Assembly (NCBI RefSeq): GCF_003627755.1
Contig: NZ_CP032694.1
Location: 301,501 to 365,500 of the forward strand
Direction of reading: 5' to 3'
Source: Rhizobium jaguaris
GTDB taxonomy: Bacteria > Pseudomonadota > Alphaproteobacteria > Rhizobiales > Rhizobiaceae
DNA: 64,000 nucleotides
The notes beneath the pieces were generated by a model, which worked only from the letters and a program-made list of their open reading frames with translations, searched no databases and had not been told where the DNA came from. Positions 36,058 to 44,817 of the stretch are shown piece by piece. Position 1 is the first letter of the stretch. Every line of letters starts with the position of its first letter. The translations under genes were made by a program, and so were the position numbers.

Positions 36058-36702
36058 ATGTCGTCCATAGCCATCTTTTTCAGCGTCGTTGCCGCCGTTC
36101 TCATCGGGGCGATTAGTCCCGGCCCGAGTTTCGTTCTCGTTTCCCGCATCGCGGTTTCTCGTTCGCGCAGGGCCGGCCTCGCCGCCGCTTTCGGCATGGG
36201 TGCCGGCAGCGTGACCTTTGCGACTTTGACCCTATTCGGTTTGAATGCGCTGCTGATGCAGGTCGAATGGCTATATCTTGCTCTGAAGGTCGCCGGCGGC
36301 CTGTATCTGATTTATATCGGCATCCGCATTTGGCGGAGTGCTGCCCATGATCTCGCTCTTGACGCCCCGGTCACGCCGACCGGCGGGAGTGTTCGGCGCA
36401 ATTTCTGGTTTGCGCTGGGAACGCAGCTCAGCAATCCGAAGACGGCCATTTTCTACGGCAGCATTTTTGCAGCGCTTCTGCCGGCGCAGCCCGCTCCCGG
36501 GCTGATGCTCGCTGTGCCGCTGGCGGTCTTCGCCGTCGAGGTGGGCTGGTACACGGTGGTGACGATCGCCTTTTCGTCGAACCGTCCGCGTGCGCTCTAT
36601 CTCGGGGCCAAACTCTGGATCGACAGAATCGCGGGCACCGTCATGGGCGCCCTCGGTGTCCGTCTGGTGGCGGAGGGCCTGCCAAGGCATATCTGGCGCT
36701 GA
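36058..36702 (+). CDS. LysE/RhtB-family amino-acid exporter
   Basis: 214-residue inner-membrane protein with about six hydrophobic helices. The family motif GAISPGPSFVLVSRIAVSRSR lies near the N-terminus and GGLYLIYIGIRIWRS in the centre. Exports amino acids or homoserine-like compounds. ATG 36058 is preceded by GGGAGGATTTAC. Sits between the Tad operon and the TPR gene with only 4 bp to the latter (convergent); no sequence link to pilus function. Confidence 0.9.
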   Translation: MSSIAIFFSVVAAVLIGAISPGPSFVLVSRIAVSRSRRAGLAAAFGMGAGSVTFATLTLFGLNALLMQVEWLYLALKVAGGLYLIYIGIRIWRSAAHDLALDAPVTPTGGSVRRNFWFALGTQLSNPKTAIFYGSIFAALLPAQPAPGLMLAVPLAVFAVEVGWYTVVTIAFSSNRPRALYLGAKLWIDRIAGTVMGALGVRLVAEGLPRHIWR

Positions 36703-36706
36703 AGGT

Positions 36707-37534
36707 TTAGTTGACCGCTTTCTTGCCGCTATCGCCGGCGGCGAGTTTCTGCCAGGAATTCTGCTGTGCCAGCATGGAGCGCAGATAGGCGACATTGGCG
36801 TTCGCCTGCTGAGGCGTCAGTTCCTGGCGGGCGATCTGCTCGGCCTCGGGGAAGCGGCCCTGCAGCCCTACCACGAGAGCCAGATTCTGGCGCACGCGGC
36901 TGTCGGCCGCCGGCTGGCTGACGGCGGAGCGAAGATAGGTTTCAGCGGTCTTGAGATCGCCCGTCAGGACATAGGACATGCCGAGATTGGAGAGGATCGA
37001 CGGCTCGTTCGGCTGCAGCACGAGGGCATCGCGGTATTTGCCGCGCGCCTCGGCGGAGCGACCGAGCTGGTCGAGGATCGCGCCTTCCGCCGAAACCAGC
37101 CGCCAGTCCGGGCGGTCCGGCGTCTGTGCACGGTCGATGGTCGCCAGCGCCTCGTTGAGCTGTCCGGCAGCCGCCTGCGCCTTGCCATAGGCAGCCAGCA
37201 CGCCATTATCGTTGGGATGGGCGATCGCCACTTGCTGCATGACAGCGAGCGCCTGGTCGTTGCGGCCGCTCATCCGCAGCACATTGGCGTAGTTGATGCC
37301 GCTATCGCGGTCCTTTGGATTTGCGTTGTAGGCTTTGCCGAGAGTAAGCGTCGCCTGCGAGAGATCCGCGCTGTTCATCTCATCGACGGGCTTCGACACG
37401 GTCGGGATCGAGCCGGTGGTCATCTTGTCTTTTGCGGTCGTCGAGCAGCCGGCGAGCGCAAGCGCCAAAAGCGCCGCCGAAGCGCCATGGAAAAGAAAAG
37501 TCTTGAGCGAAGACATGGTTGACGAAGTGGCCAT
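36707..37534 (-). CDS. TPR-repeat lipoprotein, TadD-like pilus assembly factor
   Basis: 275 residues from ATG 37534 (ATG 37516 possible). Lipoprotein signal ending LALAGC, then a Ser/Thr linker and about five tetratricopeptide repeats from residue 50 to 245 (for example PSILSNLGMSYVLTGDLKTA). TadD is a TPR lipoprotein needed for Flp pilus biogenesis, and the gene lies just beyond the Tad operon, so that role is the best inference; generic TPR lipoprotein is the alternative. Confidence 0.85.
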   Translation of the reverse strand: MATSSTMSSLKTFLFHGASAALLALALAGCSTTAKDKMTTGSIPTVSKPVDEMNSADLSQATLTLGKAYNANPKDRDSGINYANVLRMSGRNDQALAVMQQVAIAHPNDNGVLAAYGKAQAAAGQLNEALATIDRAQTPDRPDWRLVSAEGAILDQLGRSAEARGKYRDALVLQPNEPSILSNLGMSYVLTGDLKTAETYLRSAVSQPAADSRVRQNLALVVGLQGRFPEAEQIARQELTPQQANANVAYLRSMLAQQNSWQKLAAGDSGKKAVN

Positions 37535-37682
37535 AGCGCCTATTCCGGAATATTTAGGTCCTGCGCCTGGCCTCGAATCGGAACAGGGAAAGGTTTGACG
37601 CAATGTTCGCTCCAGCAATAATCTGTTAACCCTAACAGAGAGTTAACCCGCGATTCCCTGAAATCATTGCCAAAGGACAGTT

Positions 37683-39074
37683 ATGGCCCCCTATCAATTC
37701 ATCGAGCGCGCGAGCCCCTTCAACTCGAAGGGTGGCGCGACGTTGCCGATCTTTGCCGTCACCCCGGCGCATATCGAGACCGGCACCATCGATCCGATTG
37801 CGCTCGATTGGGCGCGCAAGGCTGGTTACAAGGCCGAAAGCGGCTCGCTGCTGTTGATTCCGACCGAGGAAGGCCATCTCGGCGGCGCGTTGTTCGGCCT
37901 TGGCTCCAACCCTTCGGAACAGCCTTTCCTGACCGGCAAGCTGGCGCGTGGCCTGCCGGCGGGCGATTGGCATATCGAGACCGCGCCGCTGACGGCAAAC
38001 CGGCTTTCGCTCGGCTTCGGCCTCGGCAGCTACCGGTTCGAGCGCTACAAATCGGAAAAGGCAACGCCCCCGACGCTGCTGATCCCGCGCGACGCCGATG
38101 CCGCTGATATCAAGCGCCAGCTCGCCGGCGTCTTCCTCGCCCGCGACCTTATCAATACGCCAACCAACGACATGGGGCCGGAACAGCTCGAAGCAGCCTT
38201 CCGGGCGCTCGCCAAGCATTACAAGGCGGAAATGTCCGTCATTATCGGCGACGATCTCCTGAAGGAGAATTTCCCGTTGGTGCATACGGTCGGGCGCGCC
38301 AGCGCCGATGCGCCGCGCCTGCTGGAACTGCGCTGGGGCAAAAAGGGTCATCGCCGCATCACCTTGGTCGGCAAGGGCGTCTGCTTCGACACCGGCGGCC
38401 TCGACATCAAGCCGGCGTCCTCGATGCTGTTGATGAAGAAAGATATGGGCGGCGCCGCCAATGTCATGGGTCTGGCGCTGATGATCATGGACGCCAAGCT
38501 CAAGGTCGACCTCCGCGTCATCATTCCCGTCGTCGAAAACTCGATCTCGTCCAACGCCTTCCGACCCGGCGACATCTACAAGAGCCGCAAGGGCCTGACC
38601 GTGCAGATCGACAATACCGATGCCGAGGGACGGTTGATCCTCGCGGATGCGCTTTCCTATGCTGACGAAGAAGCACCTGATCTGATGATCGATATGGCGA
38701 CGCTGACGGGCGCCGCCCGTGTCGCGCTCGGCCCCGACCTGCCGCCCTTCTTCACCGACGATAACGATCTTGCCCGCGATTTGACCGAGGCCAGCCTGGA
38801 GACGGACGACCCGCTGTGGCAGATGCCGCTCTACATGGGTTACGACAAGGATATCCGCGCCAAATTCGCCGATATCACCAACGCACCGTCCGGCGGCATG
38901 GCCGGCTCGATTACCGCCGCATTGTTCCTGAAGCGCTTCGTGACGAAGACGCCGAGCTGGGTGCATTTCGACATTTACGGCTGGGCGCAGAACGAGCGTC
39001 CCCACTCGCCGGGCGGCGGCGAGGCGCAGGCCATTCGGGCGCTCTACCACCATATCCGGCAGAGTGTGCGATAG
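37683..39074 (+). CDS. Leucyl aminopeptidase family protein (M17)
   Basis: Cytoplasmic dizinc aminopeptidase, 463 residues. Metal and catalytic motifs: GKGVCFDTGGLDIKP (about 230-245), the M17 signature NTDAEGRL (about 308-315), and the Lys/Arg carboxylate-binding residues around them. N-terminal non-catalytic domain present. Downstream lie a REP-like cluster, a MarR gene and an NlpC/P60 gene; together with the NlpC/P60 enzyme this could handle cell-wall peptides, but general peptide turnover is equally possible. Confidence 0.95.
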   Translation: MAPYQFIERASPFNSKGGATLPIFAVTPAHIETGTIDPIALDWARKAGYKAESGSLLLIPTEEGHLGGALFGLGSNPSEQPFLTGKLARGLPAGDWHIETAPLTANRLSLGFGLGSYRFERYKSEKATPPTLLIPRDADAADIKRQLAGVFLARDLINTPTNDMGPEQLEAAFRALAKHYKAEMSVIIGDDLLKENFPLVHTVGRASADAPRLLELRWGKKGHRRITLVGKGVCFDTGGLDIKPASSMLLMKKDMGGAANVMGLALMIMDAKLKVDLRVIIPVVENSISSNAFRPGDIYKSRKGLTVQIDNTDAEGRLILADALSYADEEAPDLMIDMATLTGAARVALGPDLPPFFTDDNDLARDLTEASLETDDPLWQMPLYMGYDKDIRAKFADITNAPSGGMAGSITAALFLKRFVTKTPSWVHFDIYGWAQNERPHSPGGGEAQAIRALYHHIRQSVR

Positions 39075-39086
39075 GGGCTTAAAGTC

Positions 39087-39302
39087 CCCTCTCCCCGCAT
39101 CGCGGGGAGAGGGTTAGGGTGAGGGGCCAGGCACAAGAGTGCGACAACGGCGGACTGGCCTGACCATTACTAATAACGGGTCCGAAAAGACGGAGATTCC
39201 AGTTTTGCTGTTGCTTTCTAGAAAGCCCCTCATCCGAGCCCTCGACCTTTCGTTTCGCTCTATGTCTCGGTCCCACCTTCTCCCCGCATTACGGGGAGAA
39301 GG
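39087..39302. repeat. REP-like palindromic intergenic element cluster
   Basis: Two hairpins share a C-rich/G-rich core. The first pairs CCCTCTCCCCGC (39087-39098) with GCGGGGAGAGGG (39102-39113), followed by TTAGGGTGAGGGG. The second pairs CCTTCTCCCCG (39276-39286) with CGGGGAGAAGG (39292-39302). Together they bound about 215 bp in the gap between the aminopeptidase and the MarR gene. Such sequences are dispersed in Rhizobiaceae genomes as REP/RIME-type elements; the one nearest the aminopeptidase may also end its transcript. Confidence 0.8.
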
Positions 39303-39371
39303 ATTGGGCTTGAATCCGCCATGATCTTGGCCGAAACTGAAACGGCAGCGTAACGATCTCCGAGGTTGCCT

Positions 39372-39722
39372 TTGCCGCTTGAACTCTCTGCCTCGCAGGC
39401 TCTTGGCCTCTGGCATGGCGTGGCGCTCGAGCAGGTGCGTCGCGAGGATCACGATCTGACGCTTCGGCAGATGGCGATCCTCCTGCAAATCTATCTCGTG
39501 CCACCGCCGCATACAGTGCGCGGGCTCGCCGCAACGCTTGGCGTTACCAAGCCGGTCATCACCCGCGCCCTGGATACGATGGGTGAGATGGGGCTGGTCG
39601 ATCGCGTGCGTGATGAGCGCGATCGTCGCAATGTCATCATCAAGCGCACCGTCACCGGCGCGCTCTATCTGGAGAAGCTCGGTGATCTCATCATCGAGCA
39701 AGGCCGCAAACTGTCAGTCTAA
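39372..39722 (+). CDS. MarR-family winged-helix regulator
   Basis: 116 residues. Winged helix at about 30-95 with recognition helix region TVRGLAATLGVTKPVITRALD and wing RDERDRRN. Start is a TTG: 39372 is six bases after GAGG, while TTG 39366 abuts it. 11 bp before the NlpC/P60 gene on the same strand, so it probably belongs to that transcript. Effector unknown. Confidence 0.87.
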   Translation: MPLELSASQALGLWHGVALEQVRREDHDLTLRQMAILLQIYLVPPPHTVRGLAATLGVTKPVITRALDTMGEMGLVDRVRDERDRRNVIIKRTVTGALYLEKLGDLIIEQGRKLSV

Positions 39723-39733
39723 GGAGCATATTC

Positions 39734-40588
39734 ATGACGCTCGACCGCCGCCTCAATGCCTTCCGGCCCGATCTCGCCGATGCCTCTCTCCAGGGCAAGG
39801 TCGAGGCCGATCGTTTTATCGAGGGCACCAAGGCACAAGTCGTCGCTCCCGTCGTCGCCCTTCGTCCGCACCCGGATCTGGCGCGCGGCATCGATACCGA
39901 GCTTTTATTTGGTGAGGACGTCGAAGTCTTCGAGCGCAAGGATGGTTGGTGCTGGGTGAAGGCGCTGTCAGACGGTTATGTCGGCTATCTTCCCGAAAAA
40001 GCGATCCTGACAGAACAGGCAGCACCCACCCATATCGTCGTAACGCAGCGGACTTTTCTTTATCCCGAGCCGGAACTCCGCAAGCCCCACGCCCATGTGC
40101 TGTCCATGGGCAGCCGCGTGCGCGTTACCGGTACGGCCGAGGTGCGGGGAAACCACTATGTCGTCCTGGAGGGTGGCGCGGCCATCTTCGCCAAGCATGT
40201 GCAGCCGATCGGTCATAATGATGGCGGCGATTATGTCGATGTCGCCCTGCGGTTCCTGGAAACGCCCTATCTCTGGGGCGGCCGTTCCGGCCTCGGCATC
40301 GATTGCTCCGGCCTCGTGCAGCTCGCATTGCTGATGACGGGCCGCGCCGCGCCACGCGATACCGACATGCAAGCCGCCGGCCTCGGCCAGCCGATCGTCC
40401 GCGAAGAACTGAAGCGCGGCGATTTCATCTTCTGGAAGGGGCATGTCGCGATCATGGAAGATCCGGAAACGATCGTTCACGCCAACGGTCATACCATGAC
40501 CGTCGCCCGCGAGAATTTCGCCGCTGCCGTCGAACGTATCGGCTATCTCTACGAGCAGCCGACAGGCTATCGCCGTTTCATCGACTGA
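39734..40588 (+). CDS. NlpC/P60 (C40) cell-wall peptidase with SH3-like domains
   Basis: 284 residues, no signal peptide. Two bacterial SH3-like domains at about 30-155 are followed by an NlpC/P60 domain. Catalytic Cys191 lies in GIDCSGLVQ and catalytic His237 in KGHVAIM, with a third polar His (VHANGH) further on. Relatives cleave gamma-D-glutamyl-DAP bonds in muropeptides. Lack of an export signal suggests cytoplasmic recycling. Preceded by MarR and, across the repeat cluster, an M17 aminopeptidase. Confidence 0.92.
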   Translation: MTLDRRLNAFRPDLADASLQGKVEADRFIEGTKAQVVAPVVALRPHPDLARGIDTELLFGEDVEVFERKDGWCWVKALSDGYVGYLPEKAILTEQAAPTHIVVTQRTFLYPEPELRKPHAHVLSMGSRVRVTGTAEVRGNHYVVLEGGAAIFAKHVQPIGHNDGGDYVDVALRFLETPYLWGGRSGLGIDCSGLVQLALLMTGRAAPRDTDMQAAGLGQPIVREELKRGDFIFWKGHVAIMEDPETIVHANGHTMTVARENFAAAVERIGYLYEQPTGYRRFID

Positions 40589-40662
40589 TTGTGCTCCGGA
40601 ACCGTCTTTTCGCTCGCTCGTTATCTCCGTGATCGAGATGTCCTATCGAGAGGAGAAGAAGC

Positions 40663-40902
40663 ATGCCCATCACGGCAATGGAAAAGACAGTCCGGGATAT
40701 TCTGCTCGACAACCACATGCGCAAAAGCAGTAAGATCGACAGGCTCCGTGAGCTGCGTGACGAAGCTCGAGGTATCCAGCGTGCCGGCAGCGAAAGCTCG
40801 ATGAGCGCTGATGACGGCCTTCAGGATGATCTGCGCGTGATCGAAAAAGCATTGCACGATCTCAATGCCGACATACACGAAAAGGGTGCCGCTACCCTGT
40901 AG
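40663..40902 (+). CDS. Small conserved hypothetical protein
   Basis: 79 residues, highly charged and predicted mostly helical (HMRKSSKIDRLRELRDEAR, then DLRVIEKALHDLNADIHE), with no Cys and no signal peptide. GAGGAG lies about 10 bases before the ATG. Small soluble proteins of this type are common in Rhizobium, but I know no function. Confidence 0.7.
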   Translation: MPITAMEKTVRDILLDNHMRKSSKIDRLRELRDEARGIQRAGSESSMSADDGLQDDLRVIEKALHDLNADIHEKGAATL

Positions 40903-40938
40903 GCGACGGCGCCCTCAGCTCGCTTCAAGCGGGCATTC

Positions 40939-41904
40939 TTACGACGTGCGCGGCCGCGCGATCCAGATCCCGGCGATGATGACGATACCGCCGAGGGCCT
41001 GTATTAGCGTGACGTTTTCGCCGAACAACACCCAGGCGAAAAGCGCGGCTGCAATCGATTCCAGAAAAATGACGAGCGAGGAAAAGACGGTCGGCAGCCT
41101 TCCAAGCGCCACCGAGAGCAGCCCCTGTCCGCCGGCATGGCTGATAAGGCCAAGCGCCAGAAGCAGGCACCATCCCGAGATCGACTGCGGCAATATCCGC
41201 GGCTCCAAGAAGAAGGCGATGAGGAACAGGATCGCCGAGGTTATGCTGCTGAGCTCGAAGGTGACGCGGGCGGCGTTCGTCTTGGGGCGCGCTGCGCCGA
41301 CCGCAAGGAAATAAAGGCCGAAGAAAGCGCCGGTGATGATGGCAAGTGCATCGCCAATGGCGCGGCTCGGGTTGAATGCGAGGCTTTGGACGACCAACGC
41401 GGTGCCGCCGGCAAGGCAGACCAGAAGCCCGATGAGCGTGGCGCGGTCGACCCTCTGCCTCAGAATAAGCCAACCGAAGATGACGACCCAGAGTGGCGCC
41501 ATGGTCGCAAAGAACGTGGCGTTGGCGATGGTCGTCCGCATGATCGCGAGATGCCAGAAGAACAGGTCACCCGTAAAGGCGATGCCGGCAAGAATGGTTG
41601 GTGTCGTAAAGCTGGCGCGAGGCGCCTCGACGTCCGCAGCTTCCGCATATCGCATCCAGATCCAAAGAATCGGCAGCGCCAGGAAGACGCGCCAGAATGC
41701 GCTGGCGAATGGCCCGACATCAGCCAGGCGCACGAGGCTAGGCGAAATGCTCATCGCCAGCGCGGCAAGAACCATGGCAACAACCCCGAAAAGAAACTGT
41801 TTCGAGTCGTCGGAGCCTGTCTTACCGGCAGCATGGCGGTTTGTACTCGTCCTCTCGCCAAGATCTGCGGCGACCATATCGTAATCGGTGTCCGGCTGTG
41901 ACAT
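40939..41904 (-). CDS. EamA/DMT-family transporter
   Basis: 321-residue drug/metabolite transporter with about ten hydrophobic helices in two EamA repeats (about 38-170 and 185-315); the repeat ends SLVVQ.../FLESIAAALFAWVLFGE are typical. A 35-residue hydrophilic N-terminus precedes helix 1. Divergent from an Lrp/AsnC regulator across 124 bp, so export of an amino acid or related compound controlled by that regulator is likely. Confidence 0.9.
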   Translation of the reverse strand: MSQPDTDYDMVAADLGERTSTNRHAAGKTGSDDSKQFLFGVVAMVLAALAMSISPSLVRLADVGPFASAFWRVFLALPILWIWMRYAEAADVEAPRASFTTPTILAGIAFTGDLFFWHLAIMRTTIANATFFATMAPLWVVIFGWLILRQRVDRATLIGLLVCLAGGTALVVQSLAFNPSRAIGDALAIITGAFFGLYFLAVGAARPKTNAARVTFELSSITSAILFLIAFFLEPRILPQSISGWCLLLALGLISHAGGQGLLSVALGRLPTVFSSLVIFLESIAAALFAWVLFGENVTLIQALGGIVIIAGIWIARPRTS

Positions 41905-41929
41905 TCTCGTGCCTTTGCAACTTAAGTGA

Positions 41930-41942
41930 TTTGCGACGCAAA
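41930..41942. promoter_or_regulatory. Candidate operator between divergent transporter and AsnC genes
   Basis: TTTGC (41930-41934), GAC, GCAAA (41938-41942) is a perfect 13-bp inverted repeat in the 124-bp divergent promoter region, 87 bp before the AsnC-type gene. Lrp/AsnC proteins often bind such sites to regulate themselves and the neighbouring exporter. Confidence 0.4.
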
Positions 41943-42028
41943 GTTAGTACAGGTGGGAGGAGTGTTTGGCTCCTTTTTGGAGGTTTTCATGCAATTTTGT
42001 TTCCTCTTTGCGGTAAGGATGTATTGAA

Positions 42029-42508
42029 ATGCGCAAACCTGCCGATCTCGATGAATTCGACCTGGCGATTCTCGAGATTCTTCAGAAGGACAATACCGTT
42101 CCGCAGCGCAAGATCGGTGAACTGGTCAATCTTTCGGCGCCTGCTGTGCAGCGGCGCATCAAGCGCATGCAGGCCAGTGGCGTCATTCAGGCGAATATCG
42201 CCGTCGTCGATCCGGCAGCGATGGGCTTGCCGATCACCATCGTCGTCGAGATCCATATCGCAAACGAGCGCTATGAGCTTATCAACGCGATAAAGCGCAG
42301 TTTCCTGGAAGCGCCGGAAGTGCAGCAATGCTATGGGGTCACCGGTGAGGCGGATTTCGTGCTTATTATCGTCGTCGCCAGCATGTCCGCTTATGAAGCG
42401 GTTGCCCGACGTCTTTTCTACGACAATCCGAATGTGACGAAATTCAAATCGCTCGTCACCATGGATCGGGTGAAGATCGGTCTTTCCTTGCCATTGGCGC
42501 GGGATTAG
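42029..42508 (+). CDS. Lrp/AsnC-family transcriptional regulator
   Basis: 159 residues: N-terminal AsnC-type helix-turn-helix (about 5-55, VPQRKIGELVNLSAPAVQRR) and a C-terminal RAM effector-binding domain (GLPITIVVEIHI, QQCYGVTGEADFVLII). AAGGA precedes the ATG. Amino-acid-responsive dimers or octamers; likely controls the divergent EamA exporter. Convergent with the amidase gene 22 bp away. Confidence 0.94.
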   Translation: MRKPADLDEFDLAILEILQKDNTVPQRKIGELVNLSAPAVQRRIKRMQASGVIQANIAVVDPAAMGLPITIVVEIHIANERYELINAIKRSFLEAPEVQQCYGVTGEADFVLIIVVASMSAYEAVARRLFYDNPNVTKFKSLVTMDRVKIGLSLPLARD

Positions 42509-42529
42509 CCGGCTATCTGTGCGTGCTGT

Positions 42530-43921
42530 TCATCCCGGCCGCTTCGGCCAGTTCGTCACACCGCCGGTCCAGTTCTCGAAGGCCTTCGAGAGGCGAAGCA
42601 CCAGCATGTCGTCAAAACGCGGACCGACAATTTGCAGACCGATCGGCATGCCGGAGCGGGAGAAGCCGCAATTGATCGACGAAGCCGGCTGCTCCGACAT
42701 GTTCCACGGAACGGTGAAGCCGATATGCTCGAAGGGCAGGGCCGGGTCGTTGGTTGGCGAGGCCCATTCGGCCGGGTAGGAGACGATCGGGTTGGTTGGC
42801 GATATCACAGCGTCGACCTCGGTAAACAGCTTGCCGCAGCTCCTGCGCATCTCGATGGTCTGGTTGAAGCCCCGTACCGCATCGACACCGCTGATATCGG
42901 CGCCACCTTTCGCCCATGTGTAGATATAGGGCAGGATCATCTCGCGCCGCTCCTCGCTGAGGCCCATGATGTCGCCCCAGAAGCGCGCCCGCCAGAAGAC
43001 ATCCAGCCCATCCAGCATCTGTCGCGTCAGCACCGGCGCGACATTGATGACGATAGCGCCGGCTTCTTCGAAGCGCTTGGCGGCAGATATCACTGCATCG
43101 CGCACCTCGGCATCGACGGGCAGGCCGCAGCCGGCGTCGAGCATCAGGCCGATCTTCATGCCACGGACATCGATATCGAGATCTATCCAATCGATCGCGT
43201 TCGGCGGCAGGCTGGTGCCGTCGCGCCAGTCAGGCCGCGACAGAGTGGCCATGGCAAAGGCGGTGTCTTCGACGGTGCGAGTCATCGGCCCGGCGCAACG
43301 GCCAACATAATAAGGATCGACGGGAATGCGGCCGTGGCTCGGTTTGAAGCCGAAAATGCCGGTCCAACCGGCAGGCAGGCGTACCGATCCGCCGATATCC
43401 GTGCCAATGTGCAGCGGCCCGTAGCCGGCCGCCGCCGCCGCCGAAGCGCCGGCGCTGGAGCCGCCGGGATTCTGCGTCGGGTCCCAGGGATTGCGGCTGA
43501 GCTTATGGAAGCTCGAAAGGCCGGAGGAAAGCATGCCGTAGTCCGGGCAGGTGGTCTTGGCGAAAATCACTGCGCCATCCTCGCGCAACCGGGCGGTAAT
43601 CGGCGCATCCTCGGCGGCGGGAACGAGTTCGACCGCGGCCGTGCCGAGCGGCACCGGCTGGCCTTTGGTCGCGATCAGCTCCTTGAGCGTTACGGGAATG
43701 CCATCCAACGGCCCAAGCGGTGTGCCCTTTGCCCAGCGTTCGGTGGAGGCTGCGGCCTGCTTGCGCGCCTCTTCTGGGTCATAGGCATAGAGTGCCGCGA
43801 TCGTCGGTTCCCAGGCTTCGATATGTTTTTCCAGCGCCAGCCAGTATTCGCTCGGCGAAAGGCTCTTGTCGGAAAACTTCTGAAGGAGTTCGCGGATGGA
43901 AAGATCGGTCGCTTCGGTCAT
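42530..43921 (-). CDS. Amidase (amidase signature family)
   Basis: Hydrolyses an amide to acid and ammonia; 463 residues. The Ser-cisSer-Lys triad is intact: Lys80 (TLKELIA), Ser155 in NPGGSSAGAS, and Ser179 in GTDIGGSVR. Start ATG 43921 (a TTG two codons upstream is also open). Last gene of a minus-strand run with two peptide-type permeases and a binding protein, so its substrate is probably the imported compound. GatA is excluded by context. Confidence 0.92.
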   Translation of the reverse strand: MTEATDLSIRELLQKFSDKSLSPSEYWLALEKHIEAWEPTIAALYAYDPEEARKQAAASTERWAKGTPLGPLDGIPVTLKELIATKGQPVPLGTAAVELVPAAEDAPITARLREDGAVIFAKTTCPDYGMLSSGLSSFHKLSRNPWDPTQNPGGSSAGASAAAAAGYGPLHIGTDIGGSVRLPAGWTGIFGFKPSHGRIPVDPYYVGRCAGPMTRTVEDTAFAMATLSRPDWRDGTSLPPNAIDWIDLDIDVRGMKIGLMLDAGCGLPVDAEVRDAVISAAKRFEEAGAIVINVAPVLTRQMLDGLDVFWRARFWGDIMGLSEERREMILPYIYTWAKGGADISGVDAVRGFNQTIEMRRSCGKLFTEVDAVISPTNPIVSYPAEWASPTNDPALPFEHIGFTVPWNMSEQPASSINCGFSRSGMPIGLQIVGPRFDDMLVLRLSKAFENWTGGVTNWPKRPG

Positions 43922-43950
43922 GGTCAATTCTCTTCATATCTGCTTTGAAA

Positions 43951-44817
43951 TCAGCGGTTCGCCTCGCGTGGATCGAGAAGATCGCGCAGGCCGTCGCCAA
44001 GCATGTTGAAGCCGAGGACGGAGAGCGCGATCGCCAGACCCGGCAGGATGGCAAGCCAGGGTGCGAGCCCGAGATAGGTCTGTGCATCTGCCAGCATCCG
44101 CCCCCAGGTCGGCGCCGGCGGCGGCACGCCGAGGCCGAGGAAGCTTAAGCCCGCCTCGGTCAGGATCGCCAGCCCAAGCTGGATCGTCGCCTGCACGATG
44201 ATCCCGCTGATGATATTCGGTAGCACGTGCCGCATGGTGATCGAAAGACGCGTATTGCCGATGGCCCGCGCCGCCATCACGTAATCCCTACTCCATGCCT
44301 GCATCGCTGACCCCAGCGCCACGCGGGCAAAGACGGGAACCATGAAGACGGCAATGGCGATGATGGCTGTAAAACGTCCAGTGCCGAGAAAGGCTCCGAG
44401 AATCATCGCCGAGAGGATCGGCGGCAGAGCGAAGATCACGTCACAGGCGCGCATCACGAGCGATTCGAACAGCCCGCGGCGAGCGGCAGCGGCAACGCCA
44501 ACTATGGTGCCGACCGTACCCCCGATTGCGACCGCCGATACCGAGATCGACAGCGAATTCCAGCAGCCGACCATCAGCATCGACAGCACGTCATGGCCGA
44601 GCTGGTCGGTGCCGAGAAGGCCGAAGGCGAAGGGGGGCTGCAGCTTGTGGATGATCTGCATCTTCGCCGGGGACACCGGCGTCCAGAAGAGCGATAGAAC
44701 CGCCACGCCGACGAGTGCGAGGATGATGGTCGCGCCGACGATCAGGTTGGCGCGGCGCAATGCACGGAAACGGGAACGGCGGGACGGGGCGGGGGCGACA
44801 GTTTCGACCGTGATCAT
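43951..44817 (-). CDS. Dipeptide/oligopeptide-type ABC permease (DppC-like)
   Basis: 288 residues; N-terminal basic region, first helix about 30-50, then the BPD_transp_1 domain with helix set and the EAA motif near 190 (AARAIGNTRLSITMRHVLPN). Overlaps the other permease gene by 4 bp (ATGA). Forms a heterodimer with it for import of peptides or similar amides. Followed by amidase after 29 bp. Confidence 0.92.
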   Translation of the reverse strand: MITVETVAPAPSRRSRFRALRRANLIVGATIILALVGVAVLSLFWTPVSPAKMQIIHKLQPPFAFGLLGTDQLGHDVLSMLMVGCWNSLSISVSAVAIGGTVGTIVGVAAAARRGLFESLVMRACDVIFALPPILSAMILGAFLGTGRFTAIIAIAVFMVPVFARVALGSAMQAWSRDYVMAARAIGNTRLSITMRHVLPNIISGIIVQATIQLGLAILTEAGLSFLGLGVPPPAPTWGRMLADAQTYLGLAPWLAILPGLAIALSVLGFNMLGDGLRDLLDPREANR

